From Bacteroides zoogleoformans (lineage in GTDB: Bacteria; Bacteroidota; Bacteroidia; Bacteroidales; Bacteroidaceae): a stretch of DNA of 64,000 bases. The stretch's first letter is position 1, and each line of letters begins with the position of its first letter. Made by a program: the position numbers and the translations under genes. Below are positions 37,428 through 46,901 of the stretch, in pieces. Below the pieces are notes generated by a model. The model was not told where the DNA came from. It was given only the letters and a program-made list of their open reading frames with translations, and did not search any database. The DNA lies in assembly GCF_002998435.1 (NCBI RefSeq), contig NZ_CP027231.1:372001-436000 (forward strand), given 5' to 3'.

Positions 37428-38174
37428 ATGAAAGCAATGATATTTGCCGCCGGCCTGGGCACACGCCTGCGCCCGCTGACCGACCATATGCCCAAAGCGC
37501 TTGTTCCCGTGGCGGGAAGACCTATGCTGGAACGGGTGATACTGCGACTGAAGGACGCGGGATTCAATGATATCACGGTCAACATCCATCACTTCGGCGA
37601 TCAAATCATCGACTTCCTTCGTACCCACAACAATTTCGGTACGGACATTCACATCAGTGACGAGCGCGACATGCTGCTCGATACCGGCGGAGGCATCAGC
37701 AAAGCACGTCCGTTCCTTGATGGTAACGAGCCTTTTCTTGTGCACAATGCCGACATCCTTTCCGAAACAGACCTTGCCGCTTTCTACCACCGCCATGTAG
37801 GCAGTAAAGCGGAAGCTACTCTACTTGTCAGCCATCGGGAGACCTCACGCTATCTGCTCTTCGACGAGAATTTCCGACTGAACGGATGGATTAACAAATC
37901 TACCGGGGAGGTGAGACCTGAGGGGTTCGATTGTCGAAAGAAAGAGTACCGCGAACTGGCTTTCGGTGGCATTCACGTCATTTCTCCCTCCCTTTTCCGA
38001 TTCATGGATAATGAGCGGTGGACAGGAAAATTCTCCATTATACCTTTTTATCTCTCTGTCTGCCACGAAGCGTGCATCCAAGGGTATGTACCGCAAGGAG
38101 AACAATGGTTTGATGTAGGAAAAATAGAAACACTGAAGAAAGCGGAAGAATGGCTGGATACTATCCATGAATGA
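37428..38174 (+). CDS. MurU-like sugar-1-phosphate nucleotidyltransferase
   Basis: 248-residue nucleotidyltransferase. The nucleotide-binding loop FAAGLGTRLRPLTDHMPKAL begins at residue 5, VHNADIL carries the metal-binding aspartate and GGIHVIS is the sugar-binding strand. It is short, like MurU and other NTP_transferases without a left-handed helix domain. Six bases after the AmgK-like gene it would convert the alpha-1-phosphate sugar into UDP-MurNAc, bypassing fosfomycin-sensitive synthesis, as in Pseudomonas. Specificity is inferred from the neighbour. Confidence 0.85.
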   Translation: MKAMIFAAGLGTRLRPLTDHMPKALVPVAGRPMLERVILRLKDAGFNDITVNIHHFGDQIIDFLRTHNNFGTDIHISDERDMLLDTGGGISKARPFLDGNEPFLVHNADILSETDLAAFYHRHVGSKAEATLLVSHRETSRYLLFDENFRLNGWINKSTGEVRPEGFDCRKKEYRELAFGGIHVISPSLFRFMDNERWTGKFSIIPFYLSVCHEACIQGYVPQGEQWFDVGKIETLKKAEEWLDTIHE

Positions 38175-38341
38175 CCGGACACTTTCGCCGTATCGATACT
38201 AAAATGATGACCACAAACGAAAAATGTGTTGGAAAGTTTGACACTTGGTCCGATGCCGGACATGCAGCCAATATTCCGGATAAAAATTAAACAAATCCTT
38301 AGTATCTTTTCAAAAAAATCACTATCTTGTAGGCTCAAAAT

Positions 38342-38378
38342 CAGTAGTTCTTTCGTTAAAAGAGTAAAAGAACTGCTG
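38342..38378 (+). other. Stem-loop upstream of the carboxypeptidase-regulatory-domain protein
   Basis: Arms 38342-38353 and 38367-38378 pair over 12 bases with one G-U pair and a 13-base loop. No U-tract follows. It could be a leader hairpin of the downstream gene. Confidence 0.5.
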
Positions 38379-38470
38379 TGAGTAAAATCCTCCGGCTCAA
38401 GCAATGAGGTAAAGGAGGGAGAAACACTATGAACTATGGAAGAGATAGAATGCCCTTAAAAGCTTGTCTT

Positions 38471-39739
38471 ATGAAAAAAATTGCAGGATTTACAATCGGG
38501 TGTTTGCTATTCTGTCTGTTTGGAAGCCTCATCCCGTTGGCAGCGCAAGACGTTGCCGTGAACGACCTTATCATAACCGGTGTAGTAAGGGACAAAGAGA
38601 ACCGGAAGCGATTGGAGAATGTGAATATATCCGTCATTGGCACTAACATTGGTACAGTGACCAATCAAGATGGTACTTTTTCCCTCAAAATAACTACTAC
38701 GGAAGGATTCCGTGGAGTGGAATTCTCCCACATCGGCTATCTGAATACGCACCTGTCCCTTGAGGAATTGGAAAAGCCTGACGAACTGACCATCTGGCTG
38801 ATACCGGCCCCAAATCTGCTGAAAGAGATTGTGATCTACGGAAACAATCCTCGTGTCATCGTGGAGGAAGCCATCAAGAAAATTCCTGCCAACTATGCCG
38901 CCAAAGACAATATGTTGACCGCTTTCTATCGGGAAACCATACAAAAACGTCGTCGTTATATCAGCGTGGCCGAAGCTGTGATGAATGTTTACAAAACAGC
39001 CTATGACGAACGTTATGCCAACCGCGACCGGGTACAACTCCTCAAAGGGCGCCGCCTGATGAGCCAAAAGCAAAGCGACACGATAGCTGTAAAAGTACTG
39101 GGAGGCCCTAATCTTTCACTTTATCTGGACGTGGTGAAGAACGGAGATGCCTTGCTCGGTCCGGACAATCTGAATTTCTATGACTTTAGGATGGAAGAAC
39201 CGGTGAATCTGGACAACCGAATGCAGTATGTCATCAGTTTCCGTCCACGTGTCAGCCTGATGTATGCCCTCTTTATCGGGAAGCTCTATATCGACTACGA
39301 ACGGCTCTCCTTTACTCGGGCAGAGTTCGAACTGGATATGTCCAATCGGGTGAAAGCTGTAGAGGCTATTCTTCACAAGAAGCCCGTCGGGCTGAGATTC
39401 CGCCCACAAGAAGTCAGCTACTTGGTGACTTACAAGCAACAGGGCAACCGCACTTATCTGAACTATATAAGAAACGTCATCCGCTTTAAGTGCGATTGGC
39501 AGAAACGACTTTTTTCTTCCACCTATACGGCTTTTTCCGAAATGGTGGTCACCGACCGGGATGAGAATCCGCAGGCCGGTATCTCCGGTCGAAACGCTTT
39601 CAAACAGAAGCAAGTGTTCTACGATTTGGTAAACGAATATTGGAACGAGGATTTCTGGAAGAGCTATAACATCATAGAACCTACGGAGTCACTGGAAAAT
39701 GCCGTCAATAAATTAAGAAAGCAATCGGAGAAACTTTAA
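38471..39739 (+). CDS. Exported carboxypeptidase-regulatory-like domain protein
   Basis: 422 residues from the ATG at 38471, which places an ordinary signal peptide (MKKIAGFTIGCLLFCLFG) at the start; ATG 38429 would add 14 residues before it. Residues about 30-115 form a CarboxypepD_reg-like beta-sandwich: ITGVVRDKENRKRLENVNIS and GTVTNQDGTFSLKI. The rest is a soluble Bacteroidetes domain with AFYRETIQKRRRYISVAEAV, as seen in DUF5686-like envelope proteins, but no barrel is apparent. Probably periplasmic or outer-membrane associated. Substrate unknown. Confidence 0.8.
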   Translation: MKKIAGFTIGCLLFCLFGSLIPLAAQDVAVNDLIITGVVRDKENRKRLENVNISVIGTNIGTVTNQDGTFSLKITTTEGFRGVEFSHIGYLNTHLSLEELEKPDELTIWLIPAPNLLKEIVIYGNNPRVIVEEAIKKIPANYAAKDNMLTAFYRETIQKRRRYISVAEAVMNVYKTAYDERYANRDRVQLLKGRRLMSQKQSDTIAVKVLGGPNLSLYLDVVKNGDALLGPDNLNFYDFRMEEPVNLDNRMQYVISFRPRVSLMYALFIGKLYIDYERLSFTRAEFELDMSNRVKAVEAILHKKPVGLRFRPQEVSYLVTYKQQGNRTYLNYIRNVIRFKCDWQKRLFSSTYTAFSEMVVTDRDENPQAGISGRNAFKQKQVFYDLVNEYWNEDFWKSYNIIEPTESLENAVNKLRKQSEKL

Positions 39740-39809
39740 TATTCAATCGTTTGCAGATAGGAAAATGTATATTTTAGCAGAGAGTATATCTTTTTCGGGC
39801 ATTTTATTG

Positions 39810-39817
39810 TAATTTTG
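39810..39817 (+). promoter_or_regulatory. -7 element of the DUF4250 gene
   Basis: TAATTTTG, 35 bases before the small gene's ATG. Confidence 0.5.
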
Positions 39818-39852
39818 CCCCGGTATTAGTTTTAATTAAAAAGATTGTAACA

Positions 39853-40029
39853 ATGAAATTACCTGAAGATCCGGTGATGCTGTATAGCTTCATCAACACA
39901 AAACTGCGTGACTTTTATCCTTCATTGGATGCTCTTTGTGAGGATATGAATGTAGAGAAAGAAGACATTGTTCAAAAGCTGAAATTGGTGGGATTCGAAT
40001 ATAACCCTGCAAAGAACAGATTTTGGTAA
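39853..40029 (+). CDS. DUF4250-family small protein
   Basis: 58-codon gene starting ATGAAATTACC. The product, MKLPEDPVMLYSFINTKLRD at the N-terminus and GFEYNPAKNRFW at the end, resembles the DUF4250 family of small, soluble Bacteroidetes/Firmicutes proteins of unknown function. It has its own -7 element and a strong terminator, so it is a stand-alone transcription unit. Acidic helical middle section (CEDMNVEKEDIVQKLKLV) looks like a small DNA- or protein-binding fold but this is speculation. Confidence 0.85.
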   Translation: MKLPEDPVMLYSFINTKLRDFYPSLDALCEDMNVEKEDIVQKLKLVGFEYNPAKNRFW

Positions 40030-40054
40030 ATAAGGTCGCCGTATAAGTAAGAGC

Positions 40055-40103
40055 AACTCCCGCTGTTTGTCGCTATAAAGCACAATTCAACGGGAGTTTT
40101 TTC
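40055..40103 (+). terminator. Rho-independent terminator after the DUF4250 gene
   Basis: Perfect 8-base arms AACTCCCG (40055-40062) and CGGGAGTT (40091-40098) followed by a T-rich run. Confidence 0.8.
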
Positions 40104-40117
40104 TTATTAAGCCGGAA

Positions 40118-41476
40118 TTATTTCAGTTCATCCAGATTCTTTTGGATGTCAGCATCTGTAAGATCGTAGTTCACCAAATCCCCGGATAAGTATTTATCAT
40201 AAGAAGCCATGTCTATAAGTCCGTGTCCGGAAAGATTAAACAGAATCACCTTTTCCTCACCCGTTTCTTTACATATATTGGCCTCGCGAATGGTGGCGGC
40301 AATGGCATGGCACGATTCGGGAGCAGGAATGATACCTTCTGCCTGTGCAAAAAGGCAACCGGCTTCGAATGATTCGAGTTGCTTGATGTCAACAGCTTCC
40401 ATGTAGCCATCTTTCAACAATTGCGAAACAATGACACCAGCACCGTGATAACGCAAGCCTCCGGCATGAATATTGGCAGGAGTAAAATTATGCCCCAGCG
40501 TAAACATAGGTAGCAAAGGGGTATATCCGGCTTCATCACCGAAGTCGTATTGAAACTTGCCACGTGTAAGCTTCGGGCAAGAAGCCGGTTCGGCGGCGAT
40601 GAAACGTGTTTTCTTTCCATCAAGAATGTTGTGACGCAAAAATGGGAAAGCGATACCGCCGAAATTGGAACCTCCACCGAAACAAGCTATCACCATATCC
40701 GGATACTCACCCGCCATAGCCATCTGCTTTTCAGCTTCCTGGCCGATGATGGTCTGATGGAGCGTTACGTGGCTCAACACAGATCCAAGAGTATATTTGC
40801 AGTTGGGAGTGGTTTGCGCCAACTCGATGGCTTCGGAAATGGCTGTTCCCAATGAGCCTTGATGATTGGGGTGAGCCGTCAGGATATTTTTTCCGGCGCG
40901 GGTTGACATAGATGGTGACGGGGTTACTTGTGCGCCGAATGTCTGCATGATGCTGCGCCTATATGGCTTCTGCTCATAGCTGATTTTCACCTGATAGACG
41001 GCAGCCTCCAAATCGAAGAGACGGGCCGCGTATGCCAAAGAGGCTCCCCACTGACCTGCACCGGTCTCGGTAGTGACATTGGTGACTCCTTCTTTCTTGC
41101 AATAGTATGCTTGCGGAATGGCCGAATTCAGCTTATGAGAGCCCATCGGACTGACACTTTCGTTCTTAAAATAAATATGTGCCGGTGTGCCAAGCGCTTT
41201 CTCCAGTCCGTAAGCACGTACCAGCGGAGTGCTCCGATAGTATTTGTACATCTCGCGTACCTCTTCAGGAATTTCAATCCATGCGTCCGTCTGGTTAAGT
41301 TCTTGCCGGCAGAGCTCCTCGGCAAAAATGGGATACATGTCTTCTGCTTTTAGCGGTTGTTTTGTTCCGGGATGAAGAGGAGGCAGGGGCTTATTCACCA
41401 TATCAGCCTGTATGTTATACCAATAATGCGGAATCTCCTCTTCAGGCAGGATAAATCTTTTTGTTTTGTTGCTCAT
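40118..41476 (-). CDS. TrpB2-type pyridoxal-phosphate enzyme (tryptophan synthase beta-like)
   Basis: 452-residue PLP enzyme of the TrpB2 group. The PLP lysine lies in SPMGSHKLNSA, the phosphate loop is CFGGGSNFGG, and the catalytic glutamate region is ETGAGQWG. The N-terminal extension (about 60 residues more than TrpB1) with HWYNIQAD-like sequence is typical of TrpB2. No trpA or other trp genes are nearby, so it probably acts alone, condensing indole with serine or salvaging indole. A TACATTTG -7 element lies 30 bases upstream. Confidence 0.92.
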   Translation of the reverse strand: MSNKTKRFILPEEEIPHYWYNIQADMVNKPLPPLHPGTKQPLKAEDMYPIFAEELCRQELNQTDAWIEIPEEVREMYKYYRSTPLVRAYGLEKALGTPAHIYFKNESVSPMGSHKLNSAIPQAYYCKKEGVTNVTTETGAGQWGASLAYAARLFDLEAAVYQVKISYEQKPYRRSIMQTFGAQVTPSPSMSTRAGKNILTAHPNHQGSLGTAISEAIELAQTTPNCKYTLGSVLSHVTLHQTIIGQEAEKQMAMAGEYPDMVIACFGGGSNFGGIAFPFLRHNILDGKKTRFIAAEPASCPKLTRGKFQYDFGDEAGYTPLLPMFTLGHNFTPANIHAGGLRYHGAGVIVSQLLKDGYMEAVDIKQLESFEAGCLFAQAEGIIPAPESCHAIAATIREANICKETGEEKVILFNLSGHGLIDMASYDKYLSGDLVNYDLTDADIQKNLDELK

Positions 41477-41505
41477 AGTGGTTTTATATTAATAGTTCGA
41501 AGCCC

Positions 41506-41513
41506 CAAATGTA
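41506..41513 (-). promoter_or_regulatory. -7 element of the TrpB2-type gene
   Basis: Minus-strand TACATTTG, 30 bases upstream of the start codon. Confidence 0.55.
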
Positions 41514-41608
41514 GCCATTATTTTTTCACCTGCCTTTTTTTCTTTCAGTTTTTTGCATATAACGCAATATTTGCCTAAGTTTGTCTCGATTTGTTAAACC
41601 ATGTCTGT

Positions 41609-42835
41609 ATGAAAAGCCATCATAAATTCCTATTGAATAAGAAATTTCGGATTCAAAGATTTCCATTGCTCCTGCGAGTGGTTGTAGCCATTATATTGGG
41701 ACTTATTTTGGGGCGGTTGCTGCCCGAACCGGTGGGGCGTGTGTTCATTACATTCAATTCTTTATTCGGAGAATTCCTTTCTTTCTCCATTCCGCTGATA
41801 ATCTTGGGCCTTGTGGCTCCTGCCATAGCTCATTTGGGACGAGGTGCAGGCAAATTGCTGGTACTTACGGCCGCCATAGCCTATATTTCTACGGTATTCT
41901 CGGGCTATTTTACCTATTTGCCTTGCATGGAACTCTTTCCTGACATCATTTCTCGCGAAGCAATGCCGGATGGTATCAGCAAAGAAACCGCCATGGGATT
42001 GCTGCCTTATTTTCAGGTACAGATGCCTCCTGCTTTACAAGTGATGACAGCTCTGGTACTTGCTTTCACATTGGGGCTGGGCATGGCTTTACTGAAAACA
42101 AGGTATTTGCAAAATGTATTTGACGACTTCAGAAACATCATCTCGATTGTTATTGAGAAGGTTATCATTCCTTTGCTTCCATTCTATATTTTCGGTATTT
42201 TTCTAAATATGGTCCGCAATGGAGAGGCATTTGCTGTATTGGCACAATTCTCTAAGGTGATTGTCGTAATATTTACGCTTCACATTCTGCTTCTTCTCAT
42301 TCAGTTCACGATAGCCGGTGTAATAGGGCGTAAGAATCCTTTGAAACTTTTGCGCACCATGTTGCCCGCTTATGCCACGGCCCTGGGAACCTCATCTTCG
42401 GCCGCCACCATTCCCGTAACATTGAAGCAGACTATCAAAAACGGAGTGCAGGAAAACATTGCGGGCTTTACGGTGCCTCTCTGTGCTACGATTCACATGG
42501 CCGGAAGCACCATGAAAATTACAGCCTGTGCACTGGCCATTATGTATATGAACAATATGTCTATTGAATTCGGCACGATCAGCCGATTCATCTTCATGCT
42601 GGGTATTACGATGGTAGCCGCTCCCGGCGTGCCCGGTGGGAGCATCATGGCAGCCTTGGGGTTGTTAAGCAGTATCTTGGGTTTCAACGAACAGTTACAG
42701 GCACTAATGATTGCCCTCTACATAGCCATGGATAGTTTTGGCACGGCTTGCAACGTAACGGGCGACGGAGCCATTTCGGTGATAGTGGACAAAATAGCAG
42801 GAAAGGAAGGTAGATGTTGTCAAAATAGAGAATAA
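41609..42835 (+). CDS. Dicarboxylate/amino acid:cation symporter (DAACS family)
   Basis: 408-residue inner-membrane symporter. The serine-rich hairpin TALGTSSSAATIPVTL and the last-helix motif DSFGTACNVTGDGAISVI are conserved with GltP/DctA. The usual NMDGT sodium/substrate motif is replaced by HMAGSTMKI, placing it in a divergent subgroup. The ATG at 41609 is preferred to the TTG at 41591. Substrate is probably a C4-dicarboxylate, glutamate/aspartate or serine-like amino acid. Confidence 0.92.
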   Translation: MKSHHKFLLNKKFRIQRFPLLLRVVVAIILGLILGRLLPEPVGRVFITFNSLFGEFLSFSIPLIILGLVAPAIAHLGRGAGKLLVLTAAIAYISTVFSGYFTYLPCMELFPDIISREAMPDGISKETAMGLLPYFQVQMPPALQVMTALVLAFTLGLGMALLKTRYLQNVFDDFRNIISIVIEKVIIPLLPFYIFGIFLNMVRNGEAFAVLAQFSKVIVVIFTLHILLLLIQFTIAGVIGRKNPLKLLRTMLPAYATALGTSSSAATIPVTLKQTIKNGVQENIAGFTVPLCATIHMAGSTMKITACALAIMYMNNMSIEFGTISRFIFMLGITMVAAPGVPGGSIMAALGLLSSILGFNEQLQALMIALYIAMDSFGTACNVTGDGAISVIVDKIAGKEGRCCQNRE

Positions 42836-42851
42836 ATTTTATATAAGAATA

Positions 42852-43403
42852 ATGATGAAGAATATAGTTTATGCATTGGCATGTGCATCAGTACTTTCAC
42901 TTGCCGCATGTTCGTCGCAAAATAAGCACAAGAAAGAAAACGTGCAAACGTTGCAACAAGACAGCATAGAAGTATTTGCACCGCAACGTATGCAAGTTTC
43001 TGATATAAAAACAGCTTTCACATATAAAGGAAAAGAGTATCAATCTTCTGTGCTTCGCCACCCTGACGAGACACTGCCTATTGTGAAAAACGAACAGGGA
43101 GAGAAGTTTGTGGACAATCGTATAACGTTGCGCATCAGTTGTGAAGGTAAACTGTTGGTGGACAAAGTATTCACAAAAGAAAGCTTTGCATCACTGATTG
43201 ATGCAGAGTTCATCAGAAACTCCATTCTCGAAGGATTGGTCTATGATAGAACTACCCCGGAAGGAATGATATATGCAGCCAGTGTCTGTTATCCGCAATC
43301 GGATTTGTATATACCCATCCGGCTGCTTATTACAACCGGCGGAAAGATATCCATGACCAAAGAAGAACTGATGGAGGATTATCAAGCGGACAGCATCAAT
43401 TGA
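42852..43403 (+). CDS. DUF4738-family lipoprotein
   Basis: 183 residues with a lipoprotein signal ending LSLAAC (Cys20). The mature part has VRITLRISCEGKLL-like strands (here ITLRISCEGKLLVDKVF) and the C-terminal YIPIRLLITTGGKISM pattern of DUF4738, found mainly in Bacteroides and relatives. Function unknown. It begins 16 bases after the symporter stop and may be cotranscribed with it. Confidence 0.82.
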   Translation: MMKNIVYALACASVLSLAACSSQNKHKKENVQTLQQDSIEVFAPQRMQVSDIKTAFTYKGKEYQSSVLRHPDETLPIVKNEQGEKFVDNRITLRISCEGKLLVDKVFTKESFASLIDAEFIRNSILEGLVYDRTTPEGMIYAASVCYPQSDLYIPIRLLITTGGKISMTKEELMEDYQADSIN

Positions 43404-43442
43404 CATCTCATTTTAAACGCATTCCTTGATATACAAAAATAA

Positions 43443-43480
43443 CTCATGAAAGAAGTAGGAGAGACCTCGACTTTCATGAG
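43443..43480. terminator. Inverted repeat between convergent genes
   Basis: Perfect 10-base arms CTCATGAAAG (43443-43452) and CTTTCATGAG (43471-43480). No strong U-tract, so termination is only probable. Confidence 0.5.
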
Positions 43481-43503
43481 CTATATGTGTTCAAAACAGG
43501 TAA

Positions 43504-46098
43504 TCAGTTTCTGAATTCCAAGCCGGTTTTCAGCTTATTGACATCTACCATAATCGGTTTACTACGATCCACTTCCTGAGCCAGTAGTTTCTTCGACAAA
43601 TCATTCAGCAAGTAATGCTGGATAGCACGTTTCACCGGACGGGCACCAAATTCAGGGTCATAGCCGGTGTCGGCAAGAAAATCGATAGCGCCATCTGTCA
43701 ATATCAACCCAACGCCGTTGTTGGAAAGCATCTTCTGTACACTTTCAATTTGAAGAGTGACAATTTGTTTAATTTCCTTCTCTGTCAGAGGCAGAAACAT
43801 GATTGTTTCATCAATACGATTCAGGAATTCAGGACGAATGGTCTTCTTCAGCATGTTCATCACTTCCTTCTTAGTTTCCTCAATCACTTCCTCCTTGTTG
43901 GCGTTGTTAAGCTTTTCCATCTGACTTTGAATATAAGCGCTGCCCATATTGGAAGTCATGATGATAATCGTATTCTTGAAATTCACGGTACGTCCTTTAT
44001 TATCGGTCAGACGCCCGTCATCAAGCACTTGCAGCAGGATATTGAATACGTCCGGATGTGCTTTTTCTATTTCATCGAACAGTACCACAGAATATGGCTT
44101 GCGCCTTACGGCTTCAGTCAACTGTCCGCCTTCATCATAACCTACATATCCCGGAGGTGCTCCAACCAAACGAGAAACACTGTGCTTTTCCTGATACTCA
44201 CTCATGTCAATACGTGTCATCATGGTTTCGTCATCGAACAAGAACTCGGCCAAAGCCTTTGCCAATTCGGTCTTACCGACTCCTGTGGTACCTAAGAATA
44301 GGAATGAACCGATAGGGCGTTTGGGGTCTTGCAACCCTGCACGACTGCGACGCACAGCATCGGCCACGGCTTCAATGCCTTCATCTTGCCCGACAACCCG
44401 TTTATGCAACTCTGCCTCCAGATGCAACAGTTTGTCTTTTTCGCTTTGCAGCATCTTGCTCACCGGAATGCCTGTCCAGCGCGACACCACGTCGGCAATA
44501 TCTTCTGCATCCACTTCCTCTTTAATCATCGCTTTATCTCCTTGCATTTCGTGCAACTTCTGTTGCGTCTCCTCGATTTCTTTGTTCAGCGATTGCAGTT
44601 TGCCATAACGAATTTCAGCGACTTTTCCATAATCACCTTCCCGTTCCGCTTTGTCAGCTTCAAACTTCAGGTTCTCAATCTCTACTTTATTTTGCTGAAT
44701 TTTGTTGACCAGCGTTTTTTCATTCTGCCATTTAGCTTTGTAAGAGTTTTCCTGTTCCTTCAGTTCGGCAAGCTCCTTACCGATTTGTTCCAGCTTAGGC
44801 TTGTCGTTCTCGCGTTTAATGGCTTCACGTTCAATTTCCAATTGTTTGATTTTACGTGTAATCTCATCCAGCTCTTCCGGAACGGAATCGACCTCCATGC
44901 GCAGTTTGGCGGCGGCTTCATCCATCAGGTCAATGGCCTTGTCCGGCAGAAAACGATCGGTAATATAACGATTGCTTAGTTCTACAGCCGCAATGATGGC
45001 ATCATCCTTGATTCGTACATGATGATGATTCTCATAACGCTCTTTCAAGCCACGCAAAATGGAAATAGTGCTGAGTGTGTCCGGCTCGTTCACCATTACA
45101 ATTTGAAAACGCCGTTCCAGCGCCTTGTCTTTTTCAAAATATTTCTGATACTCATCAAGGGTAGTAGCCCCGATGCTTCTCAGTTCACCACGAGCCAACG
45201 CTGGCTTCAATATATTAGCAGCATCCATGGCTCCTTCACTCTTTCCGGCACCTACCAACGTATGGATTTCATCAATAAAGAGGATGATATTCCCTTCTGA
45301 TTTTTTCACTTCGTTGACGACGGCTTTCAGTCGTTCTTCAAACTCTCCCTTATACTTGGCACCGGCAACCAATGCCCCCATATCCAATGAATAAACTTGT
45401 TTGTTTTTCAAGTTTTCGGGTACGTCGCCACGCAGGATACGATGGGCAAGCCCTTCTACAATAGCAGTTTTACCCGTACCCGGTTCTCCGATAAGAATAG
45501 GGTTGTTCTTGGTACGTCGACTCAGAATTTGCAGTACACGACGAATTTCTTCGTCACGGCCAATCACAGGATCCAGCTTGCCGCTACGTGCCGCCTCATT
45601 CAGGTTAAGAGCATATTTTTCCAACGATTGATAGGTCTCTTCACTGGATGGCGAGGTCACTTTTTCCCCTTTCCTCAATTCATTAATGGCTGCACGCAAT
45701 TCTTTCTCCGTCATTCCGGCATCTTTCAAGATGGCAGAAGCGGTACTTTTTACGTTGAGTAATGCCAGCAACACCGGTTCCAGAGAAACGAATTCGTCTC
45801 CCATTTCCTTTGAGTATTGCACAGCTTTTTGTAACACTTCGTTAGCTTCACGGCTCAAGTATGGCTCTCCACCCGACACTTTGGGTAAGGAATCAATCTG
45901 TTTGTCGGCAACGAGCGCAATCTGTTGTCCATTCAAACCTAATTTCTGGAAGATGAAATTGGTTACATTTTCGCCTACTTTCATCACACTCTGAAGCAAA
46001 TGTACCGGCTCAATGGCCTGCTGTTTCCGGTTTTGTACCAGATTCACGGCTTCTTGCATAGCTTCTTGTGCTTTAATGGTAAAATTGTTGAAATTCAT
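43504..46098 (-). CDS. clpB: ClpB disaggregase chaperone
   Basis: 864-residue AAA+ unfoldase that rescues aggregated proteins with DnaK. Full architecture: N-terminal Clp repeat domain (about 1-145), first ATPase with GEPGTGKT and IDEIHTLVG, a complete coiled-coil M-domain (about 410-525), second ATPase with GTTGVGKTE and LFDEIEKAH, and the C-terminal D2-small domain with [12 protein letters not shown]. Length and order are standard. No clear heat-shock promoter could be read upstream. Confidence 0.98.
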   Translation of the reverse strand: MNFNNFTIKAQEAMQEAVNLVQNRKQQAIEPVHLLQSVMKVGENVTNFIFQKLGLNGQQIALVADKQIDSLPKVSGGEPYLSREANEVLQKAVQYSKEMGDEFVSLEPVLLALLNVKSTASAILKDAGMTEKELRAAINELRKGEKVTSPSSEETYQSLEKYALNLNEAARSGKLDPVIGRDEEIRRVLQILSRRTKNNPILIGEPGTGKTAIVEGLAHRILRGDVPENLKNKQVYSLDMGALVAGAKYKGEFEERLKAVVNEVKKSEGNIILFIDEIHTLVGAGKSEGAMDAANILKPALARGELRSIGATTLDEYQKYFEKDKALERRFQIVMVNEPDTLSTISILRGLKERYENHHHVRIKDDAIIAAVELSNRYITDRFLPDKAIDLMDEAAAKLRMEVDSVPEELDEITRKIKQLEIEREAIKRENDKPKLEQIGKELAELKEQENSYKAKWQNEKTLVNKIQQNKVEIENLKFEADKAEREGDYGKVAEIRYGKLQSLNKEIEETQQKLHEMQGDKAMIKEEVDAEDIADVVSRWTGIPVSKMLQSEKDKLLHLEAELHKRVVGQDEGIEAVADAVRRSRAGLQDPKRPIGSFLFLGTTGVGKTELAKALAEFLFDDETMMTRIDMSEYQEKHSVSRLVGAPPGYVGYDEGGQLTEAVRRKPYSVVLFDEIEKAHPDVFNILLQVLDDGRLTDNKGRTVNFKNTIIIMTSNMGSAYIQSQMEKLNNANKEEVIEETKKEVMNMLKKTIRPEFLNRIDETIMFLPLTEKEIKQIVTLQIESVQKMLSNNGVGLILTDGAIDFLADTGYDPEFGARPVKRAIQHYLLNDLSKKLLAQEVDRSKPIMVDVNKLKTGLEFRN

Positions 46099-46273
46099 AT
46101 ATTGTTCTCCTTTCTATATATCTGTTTTATGACACAATGGAAGTTGCAAAAGAATTGCCAATGGCATATTTCAGACATTTTTTCAACTTTTAGATTGAAA
46201 ATTTGACAATTTGTCTGATAATCTGCCAAAACTTTTTCTTACCTTTACGGCTCGAATTGTAAATTAACAAGCA

Positions 46274-46870
46274 ATGAGAGGCAGCATAAGGTTCTCTGAG
46301 AATGTGATATTGATAGATGTTGCATTTTTGAATGAAATCGTTTACGATATAAAAAACGCTTTGGAGATAAGATTGGAACGTAAATTAGCTCATGTTGATT
46401 TACCGGCATGGCTAAGCTATTTGGCATTGGATTCCGGACTGAGGGAGAAAAACAATAAAGTGGAAGTGATATTAGTGCACGACCAGTTGGCACTGACATT
46501 AAACAGTTGTGAGCCGTCTGACTTGAAGAGTTTGGAGAATATGGCTTGCCGTACGCCACTTGGTGAATTTTTATTCTCTTCCGTTTCTTCTTCAGGACTT
46601 GTTCCCACTGAAAATTTGTATATTGATTTGATGAATCTGGCACTCGTCTCTGCTGATGTGAAATGTCTGATGCTACTGCCATTCCATCCGGCATATGGCG
46701 AAAAAGTGGAAGATGCATTATGTAATTTCTTTAAGAACAAGAATGAAGAAGAGTGCAATAAAGCCGTATATTTCACCGTGGGAGAACCTCTGCACTCAGT
46801 CTATTGCCGGTGCGAACGGATATTCTATTCTTTGGCACACGCCCTCGGCATTAATTCTGATGACCTATAA
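46274..46870 (+). CDS. Conserved Bacteroidetes protein of unknown function (possibly DUF6621)
   Basis: 198-residue soluble protein without signal peptide or membrane segment. It starts MRGSIRFSENVILIDVAFLN, which resembles a small family of Bacteroidales proteins (DUF6621, from memory). Middle part is alpha/beta with LDSGLREKNNKVEVILVHD. No catalytic motif recognised. It precedes the YeiH-like gene by 31 bases and may be cotranscribed with it. Function unknown. Confidence 0.6.
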   Translation: MRGSIRFSENVILIDVAFLNEIVYDIKNALEIRLERKLAHVDLPAWLSYLALDSGLREKNNKVEVILVHDQLALTLNSCEPSDLKSLENMACRTPLGEFLFSSVSSSGLVPTENLYIDLMNLALVSADVKCLMLLPFHPAYGEKVEDALCNFFKNKNEEECNKAVYFTVGEPLHSVYCRCERIFYSLAHALGINSDDL

Positions 46871-46901
46871 TATCCACAATATAAACAACGATAATAAATC
46901 T

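Noticed and set aside
46695..46901. N-terminal extension of the YeiH-like gene
   Set aside because: It overlaps the previous gene out of frame, and the conserved sequence begins after 46902.
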